From: Mesorhabditis belari
Lineage: Eukaryota; Nematoda; Chromadorea; Rhabditida; Rhabditidae
Direction of reading: 5' to 3'
Length of the DNA stretch: 64,000 nucleotides
NCBI GenBank assembly: GCA_958450365.1
Contig: CAUEEP010000928.1
Location: 793,501-857,500 of the forward strand
Each line of letters begins with the position of its first letter. The first letter of the stretch is position 1. The translations under genes were made by a program, and so were the position numbers. Of the stretch, positions 1 through 13,900 are shown in pieces. Below the pieces are notes generated by a model that was given only the letters and a program-made list of their open reading frames with translations, was not told the DNA's origin and searched no databases.

Positions 1-80
1 GACACCAAAATGGGTTTCTTTTGAAGAAAGTGCTCAAACTGTCACTATGACAATAGCCGGCAGTTTTCAATTCACCAACC
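1..80. mobile_element. Right end of a mariner-derived miniature element, cut by the window edge
   Basis: Matches the right-hand 80 bases of the elements at 1988-2509, 17089-17612 and 39028-39550, ending in the shared terminal sequence TTTTCAATTCACCAACC. The rest lies outside the window. Confidence 0.8.
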
Positions 81-537
81 TTTGACTTTCAACAACAATA
101 TTCCTTTCAAAAAGAGTGAAGTTGGTTTTGAGTTTGTTTGGGAAAAAAGGAAAAAAAAGGGAACTTTTAAAGTCAAACTAGTTATCACTTTGTGATTGGT
201 GAAGTTAAGCACAAATCATTTTCAATCATCGAGAATTTAAGCAAGCATTTATCAAATATTTTCAAGAAAATCTTTAAAAGCTAATCTTTGATTCAAAGTG
301 ATTCAAAGTTTTGTGTTCTTGGGGGAAATGGCTAAGTCGGACAAAGTTCGGCAAGTTTACTTTGTGCTCTCTGACACATTTGTTGAGTTTGCCAGCGAGT
401 GTGTGTGTGTGTGTGTTTTTGATGAGAGCGCAAAGTACGAGCTGAGCTTTCAATTGCCATACTTGGTGCTTATCTGTATGAGTAGGAGTGTTTGTTCTTT
501 GATGTGTCTTCGATCTTCTCGATCCACTCGATTTCAG
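81..537. other. No supported gene; possible upstream intron of the PDZ gene
   Basis: I see no exon with good splice sites here. It has a short GT run near 400-415. An open frame across 298-672 has cysteine-rich, low-complexity content and reads through the acceptor at 537, so I treat it as chance. Upstream exons or the promoter of the PDZ gene may lie here or left of the window. Confidence 0.4.
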
Positions 538-1431
538 GGCTATTTCCCTTCTCGTACCCCATCAGCTGCCCATTCTGGACGATCGAGTATCTCTGGGGTA
601 AGAGAAAAAAACGAGAAACTTTTAGAAGATATTCAAGATAGACTAAACTTTTGCACCTGTTCCTTTTCGTAAAATTTGTATTTCCGGCAAACTTCTTTTA
701 ACTAACGCTATCTTTTTCGTTTTTCTAACAAACGAGTGCTGTGAGGGGGTTTTTTTATGTTAACTTATCGTTTGATTTTCTCTAAAAATTTTATAAAATA
801 TTTTTTAAAAAAAAAAAAGGGGAAAATTTTTTTTTTTTTTTTTAATAATTTTTTATATTAAAATTTTTTTAAAAAAAAAAAAAAAAAATTAAAAAAATTT
901 AATATCTTTGTCGCAAAGATTGGCTACTATTTTTGATCGATAAATTTCAGTCAATGGCCTCGATGGCCTCATGGTCTCCATGTTCATCTCGATCCGTTTC
1001 TCCCGCATCGCCCATGAGATTAGCGTTCGTCTAAAGATTCAATTATTATATCTTTTATATTAAATATTATCGAATATCGAATATCGAATATCGCCTATGG
1101 GGTTATGAGATCATTGTAATAGCAAGTTTTTACAGAGGTTCATGGGCTTATGATGTGATCTATTTACCAGCTCATTTGGAACGAACAGCCAAAATTCAAA
1201 AAGGAGCTCTTCCATTAGGTGAGATGGGGGAAAAGGATTAGCCAAAAAGAAGAAATGAATGGATTCCAGGGATCACGGTGGATGCGGAAAGAGATAAAGG
1301 AGTAAATGGATGTGTCGTCAGAAGTATTTGCGGCAAAAAGGCCATCGCAAGAGATGCTAGGATACAGGTACGGCTCTTTTCATTTCCAAATTTCTCACTT
1401 TACTCTTTTAGTTTCTTGTGTTTAAAATAAC

Positions 1432-1490
<59 letters not shown>

Positions 1491-1548
1491 TAATTTTTTT
1501 TTTTTTTTTATTTTTTTTTTTTTTATTTTAAAAAAAAAAAAAAAAAAA

Positions 1549-1604
<56 letters not shown>

Positions 1605-1623
1605 TAAATTTATAAAAAAATTT

Positions 1624-1658
<35 letters not shown>

Positions 1659-1662
1659 TTTT

Positions 1663-1710
<48 letters not shown>

Positions 1711-1844
1711 AAAAAAAAAAAAAAAAAATTTTTTTTTTTTTTTTTTATTTTTTTTTATTAAAAATTTTTTTTATTTTTAAATTTTTTTTAATTTTTATTT
1801 TTTTTTTATTTTTTAAAAAAAATTTAAAAAAAAAAAAAAAAATA

Positions 1845-1905
<61 letters not shown>

Positions 1906-4900
1906 TAATAGCAAAAGATTTAGAAATGAAAACAATAGAATCTCTTATAAATTCTATAGTTAGAGTTATATTAGGTTGGGCTCATATTAGGTTGGTGAAT
2001 TGAAAACTGCGGGACTTTGAACTAAAATTTATTCAACATAAAACCATTAATTCATTCCAAATAATTTCCATTATTATTGACGACTTCTGCCCATTTTACA
2101 GGCAATTTGGTTCCTTTTTCGTGGTAGGATTTTGGTTTGTGTGTGAGACAAGTGTGAGACTCAAAAATGGAGGACTAGAGATGTCCCAGTTTGAGTACTT
2201 TCTTCAAAAGAAACCCATTTTGGTATCAATGGAGAAGTTGTAGAGAATCAAAAATTAGGCTTATAGCCAAATTTCCAAAAAGATACACTTAGTAGTTTCG
2301 CTTAAAATGCAAGTTTTGTGAAAGTTCGTAAATTTGGCATTTCTTGAAAACCAGTTTTTGAATCGTTCTGAAAATTTGGATATAAGCTTGATTTTTGATT
2401 CTCTACAACTTTTCCATTGACACCAAAATGGGTTTCTTTTGAAGAAAGTGCTCAAAAAAAACTGGCACCTATGACAATAGCCGGCAGTTTTCAATTCACC
2501 AACCCAATAGATCTTGAAAATCTTAAATTCCAATCGATGACTTGAAATTGGCTTTTCAAATAGCTATTAACTTTAAAATGGTTTCATTTTTAAAGCTACC
2601 TTTAAAATATTGATTTTCAATATTTCAAATAATAAAATTCTTGACTTCAATCGATTAGGTTGGCGATTATATCGTGAAGATCAACCATGAGACTTTGCGA
2701 AACACGACGAGTGCGCAGGCAAGGCAAATCCTAAAGAGGACGAATCTCGTTGGGACAACTTGCAGGTTCAATATTTATATATTTCAAAAAATCATATTCA
2801 ATTTCTGTATTCAATGCTTTTGTTTAGCATCGTTTACATCACGGGCGCCGATGCGAAAATCTGGAAAGAGCGTTTCGGAAAAGAAGTCGAACCACAGACA
2901 CCCGAAATGAATCGTTTATCGCCTAGGTCAGACTCGTTTTTTGTGTTTTTTTTGTGTTTTTTTTTGTGTTTCATTTTGTTCTATATTTTCATAAATTTAT
3001 AAAACTTTAGAGTATTCCCGAAATTCTATCGAACGACTTTAATGGAGAGGAAAGCGTCAATGGAAAGTCAACCCGATGTTTCGACGGCTGTTTCGATTAC
3101 AGAAACATCTGAAATCGACTCTATTGCTAATGGTTTTTTTTGATTTAAACTCTAGCATTTATATGTAAGAAATTTAGATAACGATATTCTGAGATTGACA
3201 AAACTGTTGGAAGAGATTCTTGAAGAATTACTTGGAGAGATTATTGAGGTAAGGAAAGATAAAAGAGGGTACCGTAAATACTGTAATTGGACCCCACCCC
3301 CCTTGTACAGTCGCGTAGTCGCAAAAGTTTTTTAGTGTTTCATTTTTTTTCAAAGCACCCGTACTTTCAAAAAATGCGTCTTTGGTATCAAAAAATAGCT
3401 GAAATTCAGGGCTATTTTTTGATACCTAAGCGCACATTGTAGCATAAACCAGTGTCGAGAAAAACTCGTTCAAAGCTAGGCTACGCGATGCTCCGTCTGT
3501 TGATATCGAAAAATAGTCCTGAATTTCAGCTATTTTTTTAATACCTAAGCGCGCATTGTAGCATAAACCAGTGTCGAGAAAAACTCGTTCAAAGCTAGAC
3601 TACGCAACACTCCGCACCGTCATTATGGCGGTGGGGTACTATTATAGTATTTACGGTAATGGGTTTTTTTCCCACACAGAAAACTGGATTTGAAAGTGTT
3701 ATATAAAAAATTGAATATCTTTTGGGTTAGGCTATCAAATCTAACAAATTCAATACCCTCTTTGCATTTGGGATTTCTTGAAATAAGCACTTATAAGCAA
3801 GAAAATGAAGGCAATCAACTATCGGAGCAGAAGAAGTGATTCCAGAAGGCAATCTATTCGCTTCGACGATCCACTGAATAGAGAATACACTCTACACAAG
3901 TTAGAAGAGTTGAAAAGAAAGGGGAAATCAAGAGAAATCAAGAGAAAAGCTTTAGAGAAGAGAAAAGAAAAGGAAAAGAAAAAAGAGAATCTCTTCTCTC
4001 ACACATTTTGGGGTCTTTTTTTTCTTGCCTAGATGGATTCGGCCTAGTTGGGCGCTAAGCTGGGAAATGGGCAGCGAGGCTCTCCCCCTCCACCTCCATT
4101 TTCTGATCCTTTCATCCGCACTTGTTTCTTCTCTTTCTTTTTCTTTCACTTCTTCTTATTCTTTTTATTTAATCTTTGCATCAATATCTACTTGAAAACC
4201 CAGACTTTTTTTTGATTTGAGATTAAACAAACGGGTACCCTAATTTTTTGGTCATTTAATCTGAATCTTCAGCAATCAAATCACGAACTATGAGTAGTAA
4301 AAGGATTCAACCTGTTTCAGCTAGGCAATTTAAAGCTAAATTAGATTTTTTATCAAATGAATTATTGCTACAGCTACTGTAAAGCCCTAGCAAAGCCATA
4401 GCAAAGTCATAGCAAAGCCATTCAATTCAATTCAATTCGATTCCATTCGATTCAATTCGATTCGATTCAATTCGATTCAATTCAATTGAATTTCCCAAAC
4501 AGTCAAAATAAGATACATAAAGAACTAATCAGATAATCTTTAAACCTATTTACGTTTGTTTTTATCCATAATTTTCTTTCATCACCCCCATTTCCTCCTT
4601 CGTAGAATAGAAACTTCCCTGTTGCTCTCCTTTTCTTCACTATTTGAAAAATAGATACCTTGAAAAGCAAACGTGCTTTTTCAAACTAAATCCTTTAAAT
4701 TTTACTACAGATATCAGCTCACTTAACCTTAAAAGTTTTCCAAAAAAAAAAGACCCACGATTCGTTGATTAGTGTGCATAATGGGAGAAAAAGGGGGGCA
4801 ATGAAGGGAATGGAGGGAATGGAGGGAATGAAGGGAATGAAGGGAATGGAGGGAATGAAGGGAATGAAGGAATGCGATGGCAAGGATCTTTTTTTTCTTT

Positions 4901-7900
4901 TCATCAATCCATTAGGCATTTCACTCTTTCACGCAAAAAGAGCTCTCTCGGGAAATGAAAAAAAAAACCACTCATTTTCTCCTCGTCAACACTATATTTT
5001 TATAAAACTTTCATCAATGCAAACAAATCGTTTTTAGTCGGCATTGCGAGAAGCATCTCTTCAATTGGATATCCTCTCAAAGACACCAGATTGGAGTACA
5101 GCTAGCAGGTATTTTCGAGTAGAATTAGCATTTTGTTAATAGGGTTTCTCTTAAATTTTCAATTTTCTACTCAATGTATTGATTTTAGTGTTCCACTGCA
5201 TCCACAACAAACACCCGAAACAATAAAAAGAGTTGAACGGGAAAGTCTTTTCAGAAGAGATTCCGAGCCACCATCATTTAAAGCAAGGTACTTTTTGAGA
5301 AATAGAGATAAGTCACATTATCCAGCCTAACGAGATCATTTTTAAACTTTCAATTCTGCATAAAATGTAGTTTAAAATGCAATTTTAAATTGCATGTAGT
5401 TTTTAAACTGCAATGTTTAAACCGAATGTTTAAACTGCACTGCATGCAATTTTAAACTGCATTTTAAAAATTGCAATTGCAATTCATCCAAAATACCATT
5501 TTTTTAGTCCCATTGAGAGTCCTGAGGAGAAAAAGAGAGATCTCGTTTCTGGAAGTCCCGTTGAGATCTCATTCTTGGAAAGTCCATCATCTGAAATCGT
5601 TCAAAGAGTTGTCGATTCTGTACTCGAAGCTGCTTGGAACGATACTATCGTAAAAAAAGAGAGAAATATTCAAATTTAGCTTGAATTTCAGAGAGAAGTT
5701 GAAGAGGAAAATCGACAAAAAGAAGCGCAACTCGTTCAAAAGCGGGTCAGTGAAAAAATGGTGTATTTTTTTTTTTCAAATCACACATCTTCGAGTAATT
5801 TCTATTTGAATTGATTGTACTAGAAGGTGTGTGTGTTTACCAGAAAGCAGAAAATAGTACAAAACCCAAAGCTTACCCTTTTTTGTTTAAGATATCACCG
5901 ACAACATCGGGTGAAGAGGCCGATGCTGAGACACAGAGTGAATCAAAAGAAGCAAAATCGAAGAAAGATGAAGAAATGATGAGAAGAGAAATACCACAAC
6001 AGCACTATGAGACATCGCCGATCATACAAAGAGTACCATTAGAAGCGAGGACACCGAGTGCCGGTAGTGAGACACAGGTGAGACAGATCAAAGCTTTCAG
6101 CAATACTCAGCGATGATCATGATGGTGAACGGCTCGTTCACCATGATCATCATCGCTGAGTATCGTTTTGAGGCAAACCTGGGAAAATAAAGATTCTCGG
6201 ATGCTCTAAAACGTGTCCCTTTCTCTCTTACTAACATAATTTTATCTCTATTTTTGTCTAATCTAATGCATTTATTCTAATTGAAGATCAGCAGCCTTCT
6301 CCAATTCTCTTTAGACAAAGTTTTTCATTTTTTCGGATTTATCAACTCTCCGAATAGAAATTGCTCAACTTTTTCAAGACTTTTAAAGGCTTTAAATAGT
6401 TATAGACTTTAAAAAAAGCTAGAATAGAAAACAAGATCCAACAAAACATCCATTCTTAAGCTCTTGAAAATTTGGATACAAAAAAGAATTTCAGAGGAAA
6501 AATTGAAAATAGAAAAGCCGACTTTTTCTATTAGAATCATCGCAGCATCTTTATTTTTAAAGTTAAAATTGAAAATTGGAAAGATATTCTTCAATTCCAG
6601 GCTCGAGTTGCCTTGATGAGATCAAAGCTTTGGGGAGAGGCGAGAACGGTGACTTTAAATCGAGAACCCGATAAATCTTTTGGTGAGTGCTTATTTCAAA
6701 GAAGACTATTCGAAATTCACTATTTCTTTAGTAAATGAGCTAAAAATGATCTCATTTAATTGAATCTAAACATTATTTAGGTATCAGCATCGTTGGCGGA
6801 CGGGTCGAAGTCTCACAAAAGGGCGGACTCCCAGGTTGGTTAAAAAGCGCAAAAAAAAAGTTGCCACAATTTGGAAATGCAACAGGTTCCAACACGGTTC
6901 CTATTTTGATCCAATACGGTTCCAATACGGTTCCTATTTTGATCAATACGGTTCCAATACGGTTCCCATTTTGATCTAATGCGGCTCCAATACGGTTCCC
7001 ATTTTGATCTAATGATCATTTGATCATTTTGATCATTTTGATCTTCAATACGGTTCCAATACACGTGTTGGAACTTTACGCAAAAATGCGGTGAAATGAG
7101 AATAATTTCTAGGCACTGGGAATACGGTATCCGGGATTTTCATTAAAAGTGTACTGCCGAATAGTCCCGCTGGAGTGAGTGGCCAAATCAATATGGGTGA
7201 TCGAGTGCTTTCCGTGAGGAGTTTTCATTCGTTTAAAAGCTTTAAATTCATAAAGATTGATCTGATTTGTAAAGTGCTATGAACAAGTTTTTTTAAAAAT
7301 ATCTTTGAAATTTTTAAAATTAAAATCCTTTTAGGTGAACTTGGTCGATTTGCGTGAGGCGTCGCATGAAGAAGCTGTTGCCGCGATAAAATCCGCCGAA
7401 AATCCGGTGAAATTCGTGCTTCAATCTCTTCATTCTTTTGCGCCACATCAGGTAAATTATAATGCCTAAATATCTTTGAAAGATTGTACACATTTGAGAA
7501 CTTATTTCGCAAATTCGATCTTCTTTTGCACTTGTTTTTATTTGGCTTTCTTTGAAAATCTTTTCCACTTTCATAGTTGAGATTAGGTGCAAATTTGAAG
7601 CCTTTTGAAGCGATTTAAAGCCTTTTGAAGCCATTTAAAGCCTTTTGAAGCCATTTAAAGCCTTTTGAAGCCATTTAAAGCCTTTTGAAGCCTTTTGAAA
7701 CCATTTGAAGCCTTTTGAAGCCATTTGAAACCATTTAAAACCATTTGAACCCTTTTGAAGCCTTTTGAAACCATTTGAAGCCTTTTGAAGCCTTTTGAAA
7801 CCATTTGAAACCATTTGAAGCCATTTGAAGCCTTAAAACTATTTGAAGCCTTTTGAAGCCTTTTGAAGCCATTTAAACTAATTTAAAGCCATTTTAAACC

Positions 7901-10900
7901 AAAAATCATTCTAAAAAAAGAGTTTAGCAAATGATCTCTTCAACTTCATCATCAACAATTGGATCAATTCGAATTGAGAATATCCAAAGGACGCATGAAG
8001 CACAAATTGAGACAATTTCGACTGTAAGCGGGAGAAATAATTCGTGTACTTGAATTTGTAAAAAAGACGATTTTTAACTTTTCAAAAGCAATTGTTTTGT
8101 TGGTTAGTAGTGGCATCGAAATAATTGATGCTACTATTGATGCTGAATAGATTTTTCATTTTCAGCAACACGACATCTCGGTAATTGAAGAGAAAGGCGT
8201 CGACAAAAACGACAACGGCAAAGATCGAGGCCACATCTCCGTCATCACCGAAAAGAGAGCCATTCGAGTCGGAATCAACTCCATCCGTTTCCCAATCACA
8301 ATCTATCGAGAAAGAAATTGTTCAGCGACAAGCCACAATCGAGGTTCGAAGAGTCCTCAATCTTTTTTTGGATTTTCTTAAATTTAGTCTAAAAAATCCC
8401 TCCAATCGCATGTCTCGGATCATTCGATTCACTCGGCTCATTCAGCTTCATTAAGAAGTATTCAAGTTGATGTCAATCCAATCACTCCGTCTACATCAGT
8501 GCAGGTTTATAAACTTCATTTCACTTTTAATTTGACCAAATTGACATATTTAGTAATAAAGAATCGAAAGAATTGGAAAGAGAAAGTAGATTTAGAGAGG
8601 GAATTGAACCCTAGACCTAGACCTAGACCTAGACCTAGACCTAGACCTAGACCTAGACCTACCTAGTCTGATCTGACCTAGCCACCTGACCTAGACCGAC
8701 CTAGACCTAGACCTAGACCTAGACCTAGACAATTGCTCTAATCACTGAGCTATTTGGTACCTTAACTTGCCAAGAGAAAGAAGAAAAGAAGAAAGAAAAA
8801 ATTTAGGACAAAATCTTCTTTGTGCCGGGATCGTTTGAGAAAGAAGATGTGACAGTTGAGGGAATCGATGATGAGAGTGCAGCTGCATTGAAACGATCAA
8901 CAAAAGACAATGAACCATTGTCAACGTATGGATATACTCAAGGTTTGGGAAATCATTGGGAAATCCTAGCGGAAGTTTTTAGTACTTGAAAGATCATTAG
9001 TTAAACTTAAAAAGCAAAAAAAGAACATTGATTTTCACGAATAATTGATCTTCAAAGTGAAAATTGCAATTAAGGACAATTTTTCTCTGTAAAATCATAA
9101 GTTTTAGACAAAATTTTGACGTAGATTAGTAGATTGTTTAGATTTTAAACAAGTATTTCAATAGTTTAAATGATTGTACCCTAATATTTTAGGCAAAATC
9201 GACTTAAAGTACGCGAGTCTACCCGGTGAGGCTCTTTTCTTCCAATTAAGAGGCATTCCCGAGGCTGGATTGGGTTAGTTTTAAAGCTTTAAAGCCAAAT
9301 CATGGCAGAAAGATTTTTATTGCTCAAAGAAAAAAGAGAGAACAATTTGAGGTTTGTGTCTTGCTGACAGTACAGACACCCTTCCACACGGGGTTCTCGT
9401 GATCTCGGCTCATCCAGCTTGCCCACTTCCCATTCGAGCAGCTGATGAACTACTTGAGGTTTGTGTTTAGCTGTTTATATCACGAAAAAGCTATCCAGTT
9501 TACTGTAAGCTAAAAGCTAAAATGTAAATAAGCTACCGTAGTATGGCCTGCTTTTTTAGCAATCTAAATCCATTTTTTTGTACTTTTCTGTCTCCCTCTT
9601 CTTCAGCTTTTTGTGAGAGAGTTTTCTCTAGATTTTTAGAAATCTAGAAATCTGTTTGTTTTTGCCAGAAATCTAGAAACCTTTTTGTTTTGCCAGTTAG
9701 CTTATTTTATAAAATGTATTCAGTCAAAAGAAGCTTGGTTCTGTTCTGAAAGCTTAGAAGTTCTGAAAGTTCTGAAAGCTATTAAAATTAAACTCGACTC
9801 GCGACAATATCTATTCAACATTCTCGCTAAAAAAACAAGTTTTTTTTAAGGTAAATGGCAAAGTGTTGATCGGTCTATCGCCAACGTCAGCTTCGGGATA
9901 TATTCGAGAGGCAACCGAGAACGATTATATTGAACTCATTGTGTTGAGAAGATATCAAAATGAGGTAATTGAGGTGGAATATTGGGCTCTTGTCCGTGAT
10001 CCGGCCTTTTGAATGAGTCTGAACGAGAGATTTCGTGATTCCTAACTTTATTTAGAGATAATATTTCGTTGATTTTTCTATAAAGTTTAAAAAAAAACAT
10101 TTCTGACTTTTAAATGGTATTAAATAGAATTTGATATTACAAAAGAAAATCAAGAAAAAAAACTCTAACATAAGATTCTCTCAGTCTCACTGTTCTCTGA
10201 GTCAACTGGTGTTCTTTGTGGTGATGGGTAATCGCTCGCCATCTGGCATAGGGCCCTGGTATAAGGGCTTCCCTTTTGGATTCGGTGATTGACCAGTTAA
10301 CCAGTTGACCAGACGACTGAGCTTTCCCGCTTTCTAGAGGTCACTATGCCCAATTTTTTTTGAAGCAAATTCTAGCCCTAAATTTGCCTATTTTTTTTTG
10401 CACACTTCTTCAATATTTTTGTATAGTTTTGTATAGTTTTTTGTATAGTTTTTTGCATAGGCAACAGCCAAATAGTTTAGTAAAATGAAAGTTTTGGTAT
10501 AAAGTTTGTGTTACGTTTATTTCACCATAGTTAGCTTACTTTCAGCTCACTATACAGTTGAAATAGAACACTGAAATCCAAAAGTATTCCATAAAAACAG
10601 AAAACTTAATGTACTTGAAAGAGTTATCAGTAAAATTTTGAAGATTTATGCAGATAAAGATGAAGATTTTTCAGAAGATTGACGGAGAAACTTCAAATGA
10701 AATCCCCTCAACACTGAATGGAAAAGCCGAATCACCGAAAGAAGAGGGAAAAGTCGAGAAAGAAAAGGAAATGACAGTGAGATTTGAGGATGAAGGAAGA
10801 AAAGGAGATGCGAATAGACGAGGATCCACATCACCCAGACACGCGGATAGGGTGAATAGATTTTCAATACAAAATACCATTAGCGAGTCCAGATAGGCGC

Positions 10901-13900
10901 TAGTTGTAAGCAGAATTTCTCGAAAAAAAGCTTCTCCAATCTTTCGCCTCGAAATCGCTTCATTTATTTTGTTTTGTTTTTCCTCGATGACCTCATCTCT
11001 TGGAATTTCCCCTCAACAAAACTGCCGCCAATCCCTTTTCTTCATTTTCCTCTTCCCAAAAGCCATCCTTTGTGCTTGGCCCTCCTCCTCCACTCAACAA
11101 GTTTTGGTCTACTCTTCACAAATTCCCATCCATCTTTCTTTTCTTTTCTTTTCTTTTCTTCTGAAGAAAACCCTTTCATCTATAGGTCTCGAATAATTGA
11201 TTTCTGACGGCATCACTCAATTCTTTTTCTTTCTTTAATTTTTCCTTCTCCTAAAAGTATGCATCTCTCTTTTTTTATAAATTTGTGTAATTACTTGGTT
11301 TCTCTTTCTTGTTTAGCCTCGAGATTCTCTCAATTTCTCGAAATCTTTCTCCAATTGAGAAGCGGATGGAAAGAGAGTGCAAAGGGAGATTGAGCCCCGC
11401 GTCTCTCTTCGTCAAATGATGAGAGGCATCGATTCTGAATGAGCCCAAAGAAGAAAGAGCTAGGCAGATTACGGCCTCTTTCTTCTTTCCATCTACCTTC
11501 GACTCTCTACTTCACTCTACTCCATATCTAGACACTTTTTCATCTGATTCTTTCCCCCTTCTCCATATCTAGTTACTTTCGTCTTTCCTACTCTCGAATC
11601 TTTTCCCCAATTTGATCAATTCTCTCCTATGAAATCCCTCTCTTCCACATCGGGCACCTTTTCTAGAAATGGAGAGGGAAAAGAAATTCCTTTAGACCCA
11701 GGGCATCTCCCCCTTTTTTCTCTGAGTATCCACTTTCCTTTCCTCCTTCTTTTCTATGTCAATTCATAGACCCACACATTGGAATGATCCTCTACTCATC
11801 GGATTAGGATTTTTATTTATTTTCACTTCACTTTTCCACTTCTTCTCCATCTTCTACAATCCTCTTGATTGTTACAATCATTTCGTTTTCATTTGTCACC
11901 TCCTTTTTTTTCTCTCTTTTTCTTCTATAAGATTAGTCCCTTCTGGCTGAATGTCTATTTTGGAAAGATTGGAGAAATGTGAAAAAATAATCACAGAATA
12001 TTTCGAGAAATGAAAGAAAGAGCAAAAAGCAAAAAAAGAATAAAAAAAATGATTGTTGAAAAGCGATACTTTCTGTAAATCTCTGGTACACTAAAGTCTT
12101 TACATTTTACGGGGAAGCACCTACAGAAAATGAATGTACCAATGAAAGTGCTTGTTTAAAAGAGCACAAAGTATAGCCTGAACTTTCGCAGAGTGTGAAT
12201 AAATGAAAGAATTTTTCTATTTTCGGGGGTGGGACAAATGCGACCTTTTTTTTGCGCACCTGGACATTTGCGTACCTTTTTTTTTGCTGGAAAAGGCCTT
12301 AGGAAAGGTCGTAGAGCTTCGAAAATATTTCCATACAAGGGAATCGTATGCGTAGATTCCGAATTTCGACAAATCAGACCTCGCTGACACGTCAAGTTTG
12401 GGCTAAAAGGCAAAAACTGCGGAAAAGCGTTAAGTTGCGTAGTTTTTGCCCTTTAGCCCAAATTTGACGTGTCAGCGAGGTCTGATTTGTCGAAATTCGG
12501 AATCTACGCATACGATTCCCTTCTATGAAAACGTTTTTGAAGCTCTACGACTTTTCCTAAGGCCTTTTCCAGCAAAAAAAAGGTACGCAAATGTCCAGGT
12601 GCGCAAAAAAAAGGTCGCATTTGTCCCACCCCCCTATTTTCGAATGTTCCCTCGAAGATTTTCTCATTTTTTTTCTCAATTTTCAGATGAAGCCGCCCAC
12701 CGAGTCGACTTCTCTTGCACCTCAAGGTTTATTTCATTTTTGTAGCTTTTCTTGAGAGTTTACCGAAGAAAAAGAAAAAAAATAAACGTTACCATGACTG
12801 TCAAAAGCTCAAAGTTTTGTAGTCAACAATTAGAAGAGATCTTATCAAATAGGAAACTTTACGGAATTCTCAAAAGATTTCTTTTTTTTTTTCAAAACCT
12901 TTCCTTTTCCATTTTCCAAGTAAATTAGATGTTTCTCTTCTTTTTTTTAAGTTCTCTTTTACTTTGTTTTCTTCAAAATTCTGTTTTCAGCCTGTAATTT
13001 ACTCAAAATTATAACCCTTCTCCACATTTTTCCCTTGGGACATTTTTCCTTTTTTCTTTTTCTTTTTTTTTTTTTTTTTTCCAATAAGATCCCCAATTAT
13101 TTTTATTTTTAAAGCAAAAATTGAGAAATTTTCTGAATTTTGACTCCATTTTGTTACCGTGAATAGCATTTTTTTTTTAAACTATAGATTTTCTAAAATT
13201 TCTCGATTCTTCGTTCTCAAGGGATATCATTAATCTTCCACTGGGCAATTAATGGGGCGTTCCCATTAATTTAAAGAGAAAAAAAAGAATGGAGAAAGGA
13301 TGAAATCTCGAGATTTTCATATTCATTTATCATTTCTCGATTTCTTTCCCAATTTTTCTTTAAATTCTTTCAAGATTTTCTCTTCACTCTCAAACGTTCT
13401 AGCGATGAAGAAGCGAAGAAAAGAAAAAAGTAGGCTAAAAAGAAAAAGCTTTACCTTATTTTCCACAAGAATAAGAAAGGGAAAAAGAAAAGTAGAAAAG
13501 GAAAACGAATCGAATTTTTCTGCTTCATCACTCGCTTTTTTCGCACCTTTTTTTTTTGCGAGATTCAGCTATTCTTCTGAAGTTACCCTTTTTGAGAATA
13601 GTTTTGTCGGTTGGGAAAAGCGGGCTAAAGATAGAATGACTAATGACTAATGACTTTTAAAAGAAAATTAGTATTCGAATTTCTGAATGCAATGCGAAAT
13701 GAGTAGTTGAAGCGGAAAGAATAACACTTGAAGCTTGAGTCGACTTTGTCAGATACCATAAATACTGTAATAGTACCCCACCCCCATAATGACGGTGTGG
13801 AGTGTTGCGTAGTCTAGCTTTGAACGAGTTTTTTTCGACACTGGTTTATGCTACAATGTGCGCTTAGGTATCAAAAAATAGCCCTGAATTTCAGCTATTT